64,000 bases of DNA from Piscinibacter caeni (GTDB lineage: Bacteria > Pseudomonadota > Gammaproteobacteria > Burkholderiales > Burkholderiaceae_C). The DNA lies in contig KZ836104.1 of assembly GCA_003265685.1 (NCBI GenBank), forward strand, positions 1-64,000, in the 5' to 3' direction. The first letter of the stretch is position 1; each line of letters starts with the position of its first letter. Of the stretch, positions 11,060 through 20,650 are shown piece after piece. The notes beneath the pieces were generated by a model. That model was not told the origin of the DNA, did no database searches, and saw nothing but the letters and a program-made list of their open reading frames with translations. Position numbers and translations under genes: made by a program.

Positions 11060-14000
11060 ATGGCGCAGTTCTTCATCGACCGGCCGATCTTCGCCTGGGT
11101 CATCGCGCTGTTCATCCTGGTGGTGGGCGGCGTCTCGATCACGCAGCTGCCGGTGGCGCAGTACCCGCCGGTGGCGCCGCCATCGATCGTCGTCAACGTC
11201 GCCTATCCCGGCGCCTCGGCGCAGACGCTGGAGGACAGCGTGATCGCGGTGATCGAGCGCGAGATGAACGGCTCGCCCGGCCTCGCGTACTTCGAGTCGG
11301 TCGCGCAGGCCGACGGCACCGGCAGCATCACGCTCAGCTTCGAGCCCGGCACCAATCCCGACCTCGCGCAGGTCGACGTGCAGAACCGCCTGAGCCGCGC
11401 GACGCCACGCCTGCCGCAGGCGGTGACGCAGCAGGGCGTGCGGGTCGACAAGGCGAACCCGAACTTCCTGCTGTTCATCATCCTGTCCAGCGAGCAGGGC
11501 GCGCTCGACCCGGTGGCGCTGGGCGACTACGCCTCGCGCAACGTGCTGCCCGAGATGCAGCGCGTGCCCGGCGTCGGCCAGGCGCAGCTGTTCGGCACCG
11601 AACGCGCGATGCGCATCTGGATCGACCCGGCCAAGCTGGTGGGCTACAAGCTCTCGACCGCCGACGTCAACGCGGCGATCGCGGCGCAGAACGCGCAGGT
11701 GTCCTCCGGCACGATCGGCGACCTGCCGAACACGCGCGACCAGGGCATCTTCGCGACCGTGGTCGTCAAGGGCCAGCGCGAGACCGCGCAGCAGTTCGGC
11801 GAGATCGTGCTGCGCGCCAGCCCCGACGGCTCGAGCGTGAAGCTGCGCGACGTCGCGCGCATCGAGCTCGGCGCGCAGAGCTACAGCATCCGCACGCGGC
11901 TCAACGGCGAGCCGTCCACCGGCATCGGCATCCAGCTCTCGCCGACCGCCAACGCACTGGCCACGGCCAAGGCCGTCAAGGCGCGGCTCGAGGAACTGCG
12001 GCCGTACTTCCCGGCCGGCGTGAAGGCGACGATCCCGTACGACAGCTCCACCTTCATCGGCATCTCGATCCGCCAGGTGGTCGAGACCCTGCTCGAGGCG
12101 GTGGCGCTGGTGTTCCTCGTGATGTATCTCTTCCTGCAGAACATCCGCTACACCATCATCCCGACGCTGGTGGTGCCGATTGCGCTGCTGGGCAGCTTCG
12201 CCGCGCTGCTGGCGATGGGCTTCTCGATCAACGTGCTGACGATGTTCGGCATGGTGTTGGTGATCGGCATCGTGGTCGACGACGCGATCGTGGTGGTCGA
12301 GAACGTCGAGCGCATCATGAGCACCGAGGGCCTGCCGCCGCTGGAGGCCACGCGCAAGGCGATGGGGCAGATCTCGGGCGCGATCGTCGGCGTCACCGTG
12401 GTGCTGGTGTCGGTGTTCGTGCCGCTGGCCTTCTTCAGCGGTGCGGTGGGCAACATCTACCGCCAGTTCGCCGCGGTGATGGTGACCTCGGTGGCCTTCT
12501 CGGCCTTCCTCGCGCTCTCGTTCACGCCGGCGCTGTGCGCCACGCTGCTCAAGCCGGTGGAAGCCGGCCACCACCACGCCAAGGGCGGCTTCTTCGGCTG
12601 GTTCAACCGCGGCTTCAGCCGCACCGCCAAGGGCTACGAGAGCCTGGTGGCGCGCATCCTGAGGCGCGCGGCGCGCTGGCTGCTGCTGTATGCGGCCATC
12701 GTCGCCGCGGCGGTGCTGATGTTCAGCCGGCTGCCGACCTCGTTCATCCCGAACGAGGACCAGGGCAACATCCTCGTCAACGTGCAGCTGCCGCCGGGCG
12801 CCACGCAGAACCGCACGCTCGCGGTGATGCAGCAGGTCGAGCAGTACATGCTGGCGCAGCCCGAGGTCTCGAACATGGTGAGCGTCATGGGCTTCAGCTT
12901 CTCGGGCAGCGGCCAGAACGCCGGCCTGGCCTTCGTGACGCTGAAGGACTGGAAGGAGCGCGAGGGCTTCGAGCAATCGGCGCAGGGCCTGGTGGCACGC
13001 GCCTTCGGGGCCCTTGGCAAGATCCGCGACGCGATCATCTTCCCGGTCAGCCCGCCGGCGATCCGCGACCTGGGCCGTGCCAACGGCTTCGCGATGCGCC
13101 TGCAGGACCGCGGCGGCAATGGCCACGCCGCGCTGCTGGCGGCACGCAACCAGCTGCTCGGCGCTGCGGCCAAGAGCCCGCTGCTCGTTGCCGTGCGGCC
13201 CGACGGCCTGGAGGACGCGTCGCAGCTGCAGCTCGACATCGACCGCGACAAGGCGGCGGCGCTGGGGGTGGGCTTCGCGGCGATCAACTCGGCGCTGTCC
13301 ACCGCGCTGGGCTCGAGCTACGTGAACGACTTCCCGAACGCCGGCCGGCTGCAGCGCGTGGTGGTGCAGGCCGATGCGCCGGCGCGCATGCAGCCCGAGG
13401 ACCTGCTGCGCGTCAACGCGCTCAATGCGGCCGGCAGCCCGGTGCCGCTGGCGGCCTTCGCCACCACGCGCTGGATCACCGGGCCGGTCCAGACCGTGCG
13501 CTACAACGGCTACCCGACCATGCGCATCGCCGGCGAACCGGCGCGCGGCGTCAGCAGCGGCGCGGCCATCGCCGAGATGGAACGCCTCGCGGCCGCGCTG
13601 CCGCCGGGCTTCGCCTACGAGTGGACCGGCCTGTCGCGCGAGGAGAAGCTCTCCGGCGCGACCGCGCTGATCCTGTTCGGCTTCTCGCTGCTGTCGGTGT
13701 TCCTGTGCCTGGCGGCGCTGTACGAGAGCTGGTCGATCCCGTTCGCGGTGATCCTGGTGGTGCCGCTGGGCGTGCTGGGCGTGATCCTCGGGGCGAACGT
13801 GCGCGGGCTGGAGAACGACGTGTTCTTCAAGGTCGGCCTGATCACCATCATCGGCCTGTCGGCCAAGAACGCCGTGCTGATCATCGAGTTCGCGAAGGAC
13901 CTGGCGGCCCAGGGCCGCAGCCTGGTCGACGCGGTGCTCGAGGCCGCGCACCTGCGCTTCCGGCCGATCGTCATGACCTCGATGGCCTTCATGCTCGGCG

Positions 14001-14227
14001 TGCTGCCGCTGGTGCTGGCCAGCGGCGCGGGCTCGGCCAGCCAGCACAGCATCGGCACCGGCGTGCTGGGCGGCATGATCAGCGCCACCACGCTGGCGGT
14101 GTTCTTCGTGCCGGTGTTCTTCGTCGTGGTGCGCAGCATCTTCAAGGGTAGCGAGCGGCAGCGGCGCTTCTATGCGCACGAGAAGGTGCCGGGCGCCGAT
14201 GCCGCAGGCACCAAGGAGGAGGAATGA
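11060..14227 (+). CDS. RND multidrug efflux pump, HAE1 family (AcrB/MexB type)
   Basis: 1055 residues, the usual length for AcrB homologues. It has twelve predicted transmembrane helices and two large periplasmic loops. It starts MAQFFIDRPIFAWVIALFIL, the conserved HAE1 N-terminus. The proton-relay pair Asp-Asp is in GIVVDDAIVVVENVERIM (helix 4). A hydrophobic drug pocket is expected from the porter domains, and the C-terminus is charged. It exports drugs, dyes and detergents by proton antiport as a trimer. Its last codons overlap the outer-membrane factor start (ATGA). Confidence 0.97.
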   Translation: MAQFFIDRPIFAWVIALFILVVGGVSITQLPVAQYPPVAPPSIVVNVAYPGASAQTLEDSVIAVIEREMNGSPGLAYFESVAQADGTGSITLSFEPGTNPDLAQVDVQNRLSRATPRLPQAVTQQGVRVDKANPNFLLFIILSSEQGALDPVALGDYASRNVLPEMQRVPGVGQAQLFGTERAMRIWIDPAKLVGYKLSTADVNAAIAAQNAQVSSGTIGDLPNTRDQGIFATVVVKGQRETAQQFGEIVLRASPDGSSVKLRDVARIELGAQSYSIRTRLNGEPSTGIGIQLSPTANALATAKAVKARLEELRPYFPAGVKATIPYDSSTFIGISIRQVVETLLEAVALVFLVMYLFLQNIRYTIIPTLVVPIALLGSFAALLAMGFSINVLTMFGMVLVIGIVVDDAIVVVENVERIMSTEGLPPLEATRKAMGQISGAIVGVTVVLVSVFVPLAFFSGAVGNIYRQFAAVMVTSVAFSAFLALSFTPALCATLLKPVEAGHHHAKGGFFGWFNRGFSRTAKGYESLVARILRRAARWLLLYAAIVAAAVLMFSRLPTSFIPNEDQGNILVNVQLPPGATQNRTLAVMQQVEQYMLAQPEVSNMVSVMGFSFSGSGQNAGLAFVTLKDWKEREGFEQSAQGLVARAFGALGKIRDAIIFPVSPPAIRDLGRANGFAMRLQDRGGNGHAALLAARNQLLGAAAKSPLLVAVRPDGLEDASQLQLDIDRDKAAALGVGFAAINSALSTALGSSYVNDFPNAGRLQRVVVQADAPARMQPEDLLRVNALNAAGSPVPLAAFATTRWITGPVQTVRYNGYPTMRIAGEPARGVSSGAAIAEMERLAAALPPGFAYEWTGLSREEKLSGATALILFGFSLLSVFLCLAALYESWSIPFAVILVVPLGVLGVILGANVRGLENDVFFKVGLITIIGLSAKNAVLIIEFAKDLAAQGRSLVDAVLEAAHLRFRPIVMTSMAFMLGVLPLVLASGAGSASQHSIGTGVLGGMISATTLAVFFVPVFFVVVRSIFKGSERQRRFYAHEKVPGADAAGTKEEE

Positions 14228-15612
14228 CGCGCCGCCTGCTCCCCGCGTTGGCCGCCGCGCTGCTGGCCGGCTGCGGCGCGCTCGCGCCCACCTACGAGCG
14301 GCCCGCGCCGCCGGTGGCCGACGCGTTCCCGAACGCCGCCGCCGCGCCAGGCGCCGGCCCGGCCGCGGCCGAGCTCGACTGGCGCCGCTTCTTCGCCGAT
14401 GCGCGCACGCAGCGCCTGATCGAGCTGGCGCTGGCGAACAACCGCGACCTGCGCATCGCGGTGCTGAACATCGAGTCGGCCCGCGCGCTGGTGACCGTGC
14501 GCGACGCCGACCGCCTGCCGACGCTGAACGCCGGCATCACCGGCTCGCGCCAGCCCACCGCCAGCGGCGGCATCAACTCGCTCTACACCGCCGGGCTGCA
14601 GGTGCCGGCCTGGGAGCTGGACCTGTTCGGCCGCGTGAAGGCCCTCTCCGATGCCGCCGCCGCCCAGGCGCTGGCCAGCGAGGAAGCGCGCAAGGCGGTG
14701 CAGATCAGCCTCGTGGCCGCGGTGGCCAATGCGCAGCTCGCGCTGGCGGCCGACGACGAGCTGCTGCGCATGACCCAGCAGACGCTGGCCACGCGCGAGG
14801 ACTCGTTCAAGCTTACCCAGCTGCGCTTCGACCGGGGCGCCAGTTCGGCGCTGGACCTGCGCCAGGCCGAATCGCTGCTCGAGACCGCACGGGCCAGCCT
14901 GGCCCAGGCCACGCGCCAGCGCGCGCTGGACGAGAACGCGCTGGTGCTGCTGATCGGCCAGCCGCTGCCGCCCGAGCTGCCGCCGGCCACGCCCATCGGC
15001 GAGGCGCGCCTGCCGGACCTGCCCGCCGGCCTGCCCGCCGAGGTGCTGGTGCGCCGGCCCGACGTGCGCCAGGCCGAGCAGGCGCTGATCGCGGCGAACG
15101 CGAACATCGGTGCCGCGCGTGCGGCATTTTTCCCGCGCATCACGCTGACCGGCAGCGCCGGCAGCGCGAGCGGCGAGCTGAGCGGCCTGTTCAAGTCCGG
15201 CTCGTTCGCCTGGAGCTTCGCGCCGGCGCTGGTGCAGCCGATCTTCGACGCCGGCCGCAACCGCGCCAACCTGAGCATCGCCGAGCTGAACCGCGACGTG
15301 GCGCTGGCGCAGTACGAACGCGCGATCCAGTCGGCCTTCCGCGAGGTGGCCGACGCGCTGGCCGGCCGCGCGACGCTGGCCGACCAGCTGCGCGCGCAGC
15401 AGCGCCTGCTCGAGGCCGAGCGTGCGCGCAGCGAGCTGGTCGAGCTGCGCTGGCGCAACGGCGCGTCGAGCACCCTCGAGCTGCTGGATGCCCAGCGCTC
15501 GCTGTTCGCGGCGCAGCAGGCGCTGGTTCAGCTGCAGGCGGGCACGGCGCAGAACGCGGTGACGCTCTACAAGGTGCTGGGCGGCGGCTGGAGCGAGCCG
15601 GCCCCACGTTGA
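14224..15612 (+). CDS. outer-membrane efflux lipoprotein, NodT/OprM family
   Basis: 462 residues. The signal peptide ends in lipobox LLAGC with Cys17, followed by GALAPTYERPAPPV, typical of OprM-like proteins. Two homologous OEP repeats (about residues 65-255 and 265-450) form the TolC-like barrel and periplasmic tunnel; the second includes AFREVADALAGRATLADQL and SSTLELLDAQRSLFAAQQAL. It completes the tripartite pump. The start overlaps the pump gene stop, so stoichiometry is probably set by coupling. The operon appears to end here; the next gene begins 43 bp on with a weak ribosome site. Confidence 0.95.
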   Translation: MTRRLLPALAAALLAGCGALAPTYERPAPPVADAFPNAAAAPGAGPAAAELDWRRFFADARTQRLIELALANNRDLRIAVLNIESARALVTVRDADRLPTLNAGITGSRQPTASGGINSLYTAGLQVPAWELDLFGRVKALSDAAAAQALASEEARKAVQISLVAAVANAQLALAADDELLRMTQQTLATREDSFKLTQLRFDRGASSALDLRQAESLLETARASLAQATRQRALDENALVLLIGQPLPPELPPATPIGEARLPDLPAGLPAEVLVRRPDVRQAEQALIAANANIGAARAAFFPRITLTGSAGSASGELSGLFKSGSFAWSFAPALVQPIFDAGRNRANLSIAELNRDVALAQYERAIQSAFREVADALAGRATLADQLRAQQRLLEAERARSELVELRWRNGASSTLELLDAQRSLFAAQQALVQLQAGTAQNAVTLYKVLGGGWSEPAPR

Positions 15613-15655
15613 TTCGCGTCAAGGCCGGGGCGGCCCGGGCTGCCAGCATCGCGGG

Positions 15656-17494
15656 GTGGAGAAAAAACACACCTGGAACCTCGGCTACTGGCTCACCGCG
15701 CTGCTCGCGCTGCTGTTCCTGCAGGACGTCTGGCGCGGCGTCTCGCAGGTCGAGACGGTGCCGTACAGCGAGTTCGAGCAGGCGCTGGCCGACGGGCGCA
15801 TCACCGAGGTCACCGTCTCCGACCGCACGCTCACCGGCCGGCTGAAGAACCCTGAGAACGGCAAGTCGGTGCTGCTGGCCACGCGGGTCGAGCCTGACCT
15901 GGCGGCGCGCCTGGCGCCCTACAAGGTGCCGTACCGGCGCGTGGTCGAGAGCACGCTGCTGCGCGACATCCTGTCCTGGATCGTGCCGGCGCTGGTGTTC
16001 TTCGGGCTGTGGTACTTCCTGTTCCGGCGCCTGGCGGACAAGCAGGGCGGCATGGGCGGCATGGGTGGTCTTGGCGGCTTCATGTCGATTGGCAAGAGCC
16101 GCGCCAAGGTCTACGTCGAGACCGACACCGGCGTCAGCTTCGCCGACGTGGCCGGCGTCGACGAGGCGCGCGCCGAGCTCGCCGAGGTGGTGGATTTCCT
16201 CAAGCACCCGCAGGAGTACGGCCGGCTCGGCGCGCACGTGCCCAAGGGCGTGCTGCTGGTCGGCCCGCCGGGCACCGGCAAGACCTTGCTGGCGCGCGCG
16301 GTGGCCGGCGAGGCCGGCGTGCCCTTCTTCAGCATCAGCGGCAGCGAGTTCGTCGAGATGTTCGTCGGCGTCGGCGCGGCGCGTGTGCGCGACCTGTTCG
16401 AGCAGGCACGCGAGAAGGCGCCGGCCATCATCTTCATCGACGAGCTGGACGCGCTCGGCCGCGCGCGCGGTGCCTTCCCCGGCCTCGGCGGGCACGACGA
16501 GAAGGAGCAGACGCTGAACCAGCTGCTCGTGGAGATGGATGGCTTCGATGCCTCGGTCGGCCTGATCATCCTGGCCGCGACCAACCGGCCCGAGATCCTC
16601 GACCCGGCGCTGCTGCGCGCCGGCCGCTTCGACCGCCAGGTGCTGGTGGACCGGCCGGATCGGCGCGGCCGCGTGCAGATCCTGCAGGTGCATGCGAAGA
16701 AGGTGAAGCTCGACCCCGCCACCTCGCTCGACGAGGTGGCCGGCCTGACGCCGGGCTTCAGCGGGGCGGACCTGGCCAACCTCGTCAACGAGGCGGCGCT
16801 CGCCGCCACGCGGCGCAAGGCCGATCTCGTGACGCTGGCCGACTTCACTACTGCGGTCGAGCGCATCGTCGCCGGGCTGGAGAAGCGCAACCGGCTGCTC
16901 AACCCGAAGGAGCGCGAGACCGTGGCCTTCCACGAGATGGGCCACGCGCTCGTCGCGCTCGCGCAGCCGGACGGCGACGCGGTGCACAAGGTCTCGATCA
17001 TTCCGCGCGGCATCGGCGCGCTCGGCTACACGCTGCAGCGGCCGACCGAGGACCGCTACCTGATGACCCGCCACGAGCTGGAGCGCAAGATCGCCGTGCT
17101 GCTGGGCGGGCGGGCGGCCGAGATGCTGGTCTACGACGAACCCTCCACCGGCGCCGCCGACGACCTGGCGCGTGCCACCGACATCGCCCGCGAGATGGTC
17201 ACGCGCTACGGCATGGACGCGGACCTCGGCGCGGTGGCCTACGAACCGCCGCGCAACCCGATGCTGGAGGCGGCGGCGGCCTTCCAGCCCGGCGGCCCGG
17301 CGCTCTCGGAAGACACGCAGCGGCGCATCGACACGGCGATCCAGGCGATCGTCGCGGCCGGGCTGGAGCGTGCCGGGGCCATCCTGCGCAGCCACCGCGC
17401 GCTGCTCGAGCGCAGCGCCCGCGAACTGCTGGCGCACGAGACGCTCGACGAGCCGGCGCTGCGCACGATCGCCGCCGAGCTGCTGCCGCGCTGA
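15656..17494 (+). CDS. ftsH: FtsH-family membrane AAA+ zinc protease (second-type paralogue)
   Basis: 612 residues with full FtsH architecture. There are two N-terminal membrane helices (near residues 10-25 and 100-120) enclosing a small periplasmic domain. The AAA+ module has Walker A GPPGTGKT (about residue 200), Walker [10 protein letters not shown] and SRH region [20 protein letters not shown]. The peptidase domain has HEMGH (about residue 425) and the third zinc ligand in [13 protein letters not shown]. It degrades membrane and short-lived cytosolic proteins. It lacks the housekeeping context (rlmE/ftsJ, folP, glmM), so it is probably a paralogue. The start is GTG with little Shine-Dalgarno. 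Linkage to the efflux operon may be fortuitous. Confidence 0.93.
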   Translation: MEKKHTWNLGYWLTALLALLFLQDVWRGVSQVETVPYSEFEQALADGRITEVTVSDRTLTGRLKNPENGKSVLLATRVEPDLAARLAPYKVPYRRVVESTLLRDILSWIVPALVFFGLWYFLFRRLADKQGGMGGMGGLGGFMSIGKSRAKVYVETDTGVSFADVAGVDEARAELAEVVDFLKHPQEYGRLGAHVPKGVLLVGPPGTGKTLLARAVAGEAGVPFFSISGSEFVEMFVGVGAARVRDLFEQAREKAPAIIFIDELDALGRARGAFPGLGGHDEKEQTLNQLLVEMDGFDASVGLIILAATNRPEILDPALLRAGRFDRQVLVDRPDRRGRVQILQVHAKKVKLDPATSLDEVAGLTPGFSGADLANLVNEAALAATRRKADLVTLADFTTAVERIVAGLEKRNRLLNPKERETVAFHEMGHALVALAQPDGDAVHKVSIIPRGIGALGYTLQRPTEDRYLMTRHELERKIAVLLGGRAAEMLVYDEPSTGAADDLARATDIAREMVTRYGMDADLGAVAYEPPRNPMLEAAAAFQPGGPALSEDTQRRIDTAIQAIVAAGLERAGAILRSHRALLERSARELLAHETLDEPALRTIAAELLPR

Positions 17495-17573
17495 GGCGGA
17501 TCAATCCGCGCCGCGGTGCCAGCCGCGAGCATCGCCCCAGGGGCCGCGCGTGCGGCCCAACAAGGAGATCGCC

Positions 17574-18029
17574 ATGCCCGCCACCATCGGCTCCGTCGCC
17601 ACGCCGATCGTCGTCACCGCCGCCCCCGAGACCACCGCGGCCGAGGCTGCGCGGTTGATGCGCCAGCACCATGTCGGCTCGCTGGTGGTGGTCGACAGCA
17701 GCGCCGGCAGCGGCAAGCCGCTGGGCATCGTCACCGACCGCGACCTGGTGCTCGCGGTGATGGCCGAGGGGCTGGACGCCGCGCTCTTCACCGTCGGCGA
17801 CATCATGTCGCGCGACCTCGCCACCGTGTCGGCCGATGCCGCCGTGATGGTCGGCATCGAGCGCCTGCGCGAGCGCCAGCTGCGCCGCCTGGTGGTGCTC
17901 GACGGTGTCGGCCGCGTCGTCGGCGTGGCCGCGTTCGAGGACCTGCTCGAGGCCGTGGTCGGCCAGCTCGGCACGCTGGCGCAGGCACTGCGCGCGGCGC
18001 GCGACCGGGAGCGGCGCGAGCGGGGCTGA
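17574..18029 (+). CDS. CBS-domain pair protein
   Basis: 151 residues made almost only of two CBS motifs (about residues 8-70 and 78-140). They are recognised by PETTAAEAARLMRQHHVGSL followed by LGIVTDRDLVLAV, and by VGDIMSRDLATVSADA followed by RRLVVLDGVGRVVGVAAF. Such stand-alone Bateman modules bind adenosine nucleotides and modulate partner proteins. AAGGAG lies 8 bp before the ATG. It is 79 bp downstream of ftsH on the same strand, so joint expression is possible and it might be an energy sensor for that protease; this is inference. It ends in a charged, Arg-rich tail. Confidence 0.9.
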   Translation: MPATIGSVATPIVVTAAPETTAAEAARLMRQHHVGSLVVVDSSAGSGKPLGIVTDRDLVLAVMAEGLDAALFTVGDIMSRDLATVSADAAVMVGIERLRERQLRRLVVLDGVGRVVGVAAFEDLLEAVVGQLGTLAQALRAARDRERRERG

Positions 18030-18033
18030 CGGC

Positions 18034-18999
18034 TCAGACCGGGGCGTCGTCCCCGGTCACATCGGCCTTGCGGATGCGCACCGGCCCCTTCTTCTTGGCC
18101 GGTTCGGCGGGCGGCTCGGTGGCCGCCAGGGCCTGTTCCGGCGTGAGGGGCGCTGCCTCGCCCTCGACCGGCGGCGCCGCCTCGTCGGCCGTGATCACCC
18201 GCGTGTAAGGCGCGAGCAGCTTGACGAGCTGGGCGTAGATCTTCGGCGTGCCGGCCACCACCTCGCGCTGGTAGAGGTAGTCGGCCTCGCCGGTGAAGTT
18301 GCCGATCAGCCCGCCGGCCTCGGTGATGATCAGCGAGCCGGCGGCGATGTCCCAGGGGCTCAGGCCGGTCTCGAAGAAACCGTCGTACCAGCCGGCGGCC
18401 ACGTAGCACAGGTCGAGCGCCGCGGCGCCCGGGCGGCGCAGGCCGGCGCAGTGCTGCATGACCTCCTCGAACATCTGCACGTAGCGCTTGAAGTTGTCGC
18501 CGCGGCGGAACGGGAAGCCGGTGCCGATCAGCGCGTCCTGGATGCGGGTGCGCTTGGAGCAGCGCAGGCGCTTGTCGTTGAGGAAGGCGCCGCGCCCCTT
18601 GGAGGCGAAGAACAGGTCGTTGCGCGTCGGGTCGTAGACCACCGCCTGCTGCACCTGGCCGCGGTACGCCAGCGCGATCGACACCGCATAGACCGGGAAG
18701 CCGTGCAGGAAGTTGGTGGTGCCGTCCAGCGGGTCGATGATCCAGACGTACTCGCTGTCCTTCGCGCCATGCGTGCGGCCGGATTCCTCGGCCAGGATGC
18801 CGTGGCCGGGGTAGGCGGTCAGCAGCGTTTCGATGATCGCCTGCTCGGCGGCCTGGTCGACCTCGCTGACGAAGTCGTTCGGGCCCTTGGTGTTGACCTT
18901 CAGCAGGTCCAGGTCGAGCGAGGCCCGGTTGATGATGGCCCCGGCCGCACGTGCCGCCTTCACGGCGATGTTGAGCATGGGGTGGAGCGCTTGCGACAT
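18034..18999 (-). CDS. suhB: inositol-1-monophosphatase family protein SuhB
   Basis: 321 residues. The metal-site motifs of the family are all present: ILAEESG (Glu), [12 protein letters not shown] (Asp pair) and [17 protein letters not shown]. It hydrolyses inositol monophosphates, and in proteobacteria SuhB also joins the NusA/NusG rRNA antitermination complex. Compared with the usual 265-270 residues it has a C-terminal extension of about 55 residues. That extension is rich in Pro, Ala and Glu and ends in a basic [10 protein letters not shown] stretch that could contact nucleic acid. It is divergent from trmJ (96 bp apart), a common betaproteobacterial pairing. Confidence 0.93.
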   Translation of the reverse strand: MSQALHPMLNIAVKAARAAGAIINRASLDLDLLKVNTKGPNDFVSEVDQAAEQAIIETLLTAYPGHGILAEESGRTHGAKDSEYVWIIDPLDGTTNFLHGFPVYAVSIALAYRGQVQQAVVYDPTRNDLFFASKGRGAFLNDKRLRCSKRTRIQDALIGTGFPFRRGDNFKRYVQMFEEVMQHCAGLRRPGAAALDLCYVAAGWYDGFFETGLSPWDIAAGSLIITEAGGLIGNFTGEADYLYQREVVAGTPKIYAQLVKLLAPYTRVITADEAAPPVEGEAAPLTPEQALAATEPPAEPAKKKGPVRIRKADVTGDDAPV

Positions 19000-19095
19000 G
19001 GGTCAGCCTGCAGGGTGGGAGGAGGGCGTGGCGGCGGGAAAGAGCGGCAGCGCAGAATCACGCTGCGAGAAGCCCGTGATTTTAGCCGCCCGACC

Positions 19096-19815
19096 ATGAC
19101 CGACCCGACCCGCTTCATCCTCATCGGCACCAGCCATCCGGGCAACGTCGGCGCGGCGGCGCGGGCGATGAAGGTGATGGGCTTCGCCGACCTGGTGCTG
19201 GTCGCGCCACGCCTGGCCGACATCGCCCGCCAGCCCGAGGCGCTGGCGATGGCCAGCGGCGCCACCGACGTGCTCGAGCGCGCCCGCACCGTGGCCACGC
19301 TGGCCGAGGCGCTCGACGGCGTGACCTGGCTGGGTGCCACCGCGATGACGCCACGCGACTTCGGCCCGCCGACGCAGGCGCCGCGAGCGCTGTTCCCGGC
19401 GCTGGCCGCCAGCGGCCAGCGTGTCGCCTTCCTGTTCGGTACCGAGCGCGTGGGCCTGAGCAACGAGGACGTCTACCGCTGCCATGCCTGCCTGAGCATC
19501 CCCACCGACCCGGCCTACGGCTCGCTCAACCTCGCCCAGGCGGTGCAGCTGATCGCCTACGACTGGCGCCAGGCGCTGGGCGGTTTCCCGGTGCAGCCGC
19601 GCACCGCCGACCCGACGCTGGCCGACGCCGCCGCGGTGCAGGGGCTGCTGGCGCACTGGCAGGAGACGCTGGTGGCGATCGGCTTCCTCGACCCGGCTGC
19701 GCCGAAGAAGCTGATGCCGCGCCTGAACCAGTTGCTGGCGCGCGTGCAGCCCACGCGCGAGGAGGTCGACATCCTGCGCGGCATGGCGCGCGCCGTCGCC
19801 AAGGCGCGCGGCTGA
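19096..19815 (+). CDS. trmJ: tRNA (cytidine/uridine-2'-O-)-methyltransferase TrmJ
   Basis: 239 residues of the SPOUT (SpoU/TrmD) class. Motif 1 is [19 protein letters not shown], motif 2 is [15 protein letters not shown], and motif 3 is [20 protein letters not shown]. The last two form the deep trefoil knot that binds S-adenosylmethionine. The family methylates the ribose of nucleotide 32 in several tRNAs. The C-terminal helical extension of about 60 residues matches TrmJ rather than TrmL. It is read away from suhB and is followed by cysE after 52 bp. Confidence 0.94.
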   Translation: MTDPTRFILIGTSHPGNVGAAARAMKVMGFADLVLVAPRLADIARQPEALAMASGATDVLERARTVATLAEALDGVTWLGATAMTPRDFGPPTQAPRALFPALAASGQRVAFLFGTERVGLSNEDVYRCHACLSIPTDPAYGSLNLAQAVQLIAYDWRQALGGFPVQPRTADPTLADAAAVQGLLAHWQETLVAIGFLDPAAPKKLMPRLNQLLARVQPTREEVDILRGMARAVAKARG

Positions 19816-19867
19816 GCGGGCTTTCCACCCCGCGGCTACACTGGCCGCTCCAGTCCGAGAGACGATC

Positions 19868-20647
19868 ATGTTCCAGCGCCTGCGCGAAGACATCGACTGC
19901 ATCCTCGAGCGCGACCCCGCGGCGCGCTCGCGCTGGGAGGTGCTGACCTGTTACCCCGGCCTGCACGCGCTGGTGATGCACCGCTGGGCCAAGACCTGCT
20001 GGCAGCTCGGCTGGCGCTGGGCGGCACGCTTCATCTCGCACCTCGGCCGCTTCCTCACTGGCATCGAGATCCACCCGGGCGCGACGATCGGCCGGCGTGT
20101 GTTCATCGACCACGGCATGGGCGTGGTGATCGGCGAGACTGCCGAGATCGGCGACGAATGCACCATCTACCAGGGCGTGACGCTGGGCGGCACCTCGCTG
20201 GGGCGCGGCACCAAGCGCCACCCGACGCTCGAGCGCGGCGTGATCGTCGGCGCCAATGCCCAGGTGCTGGGCGGCTTCACGGTGGGCGAGGGCGCACGGG
20301 TCGGCTCGAACGCGGTGGTGGTCAAGCCGGTGCCGGCGGGCGCCACGGCGGTCGGCAACCCGGCGCGCATCATCAATGCCGAGGGTGACGCGAAGCGCGA
20401 GGCCGCGGCCGCGAAGATGGGCTTCTCGGCTTACGGCGTGACGCAGGGCGACGACCCGGTGTCGCAGGCCATGAAGGGGCTGATCGACAACGCCGCCGGC
20501 CACGAGCACCAGATCGCGCTGCTGTGGCACGCGATCGAGAAGCTCTCGGCGCGGTCGCGCGAGCTGCCCGGCGTCGAGTGCGTGCCCGACGACGCGCATG
20601 TCACCGAGCAGTTCGACGCCGAGCGCCTGAACCGGCTGGTGAAGTGA
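19868..20647 (+). CDS. cysE: serine O-acetyltransferase CysE
   Basis: 259 residues. A helical N-terminal part with [20 protein letters not shown] is followed by left-handed beta-helix hexapeptide repeats: [20 protein letters not shown], then [18 protein letters not shown] and [20 protein letters not shown]. The catalytic His is in IDHGMG. It makes O-acetylserine, the cysteine precursor. It is the short form without the long N-terminal regulatory segment of E. coli CysE, and has an extra C-terminal tail of about 70 residues. It is convergent with the LysM-FecR gene (3 bp between stops). Confidence 0.95.
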   Translation: MFQRLREDIDCILERDPAARSRWEVLTCYPGLHALVMHRWAKTCWQLGWRWAARFISHLGRFLTGIEIHPGATIGRRVFIDHGMGVVIGETAEIGDECTIYQGVTLGGTSLGRGTKRHPTLERGVIVGANAQVLGGFTVGEGARVGSNAVVVKPVPAGATAVGNPARIINAEGDAKREAAAAKMGFSAYGVTQGDDPVSQAMKGLIDNAAGHEHQIALLWHAIEKLSARSRELPGVECVPDDAHVTEQFDAERLNRLVK

Positions 20648-20650
20648 CCG

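Noticed and set aside
9845-14179. 1444-codon open frame antisense to the RND pump genes
   Set aside because: His/Arg/Ala-rich with no recognisable domain; the opposite strand encodes an unmistakable adaptor and pump.
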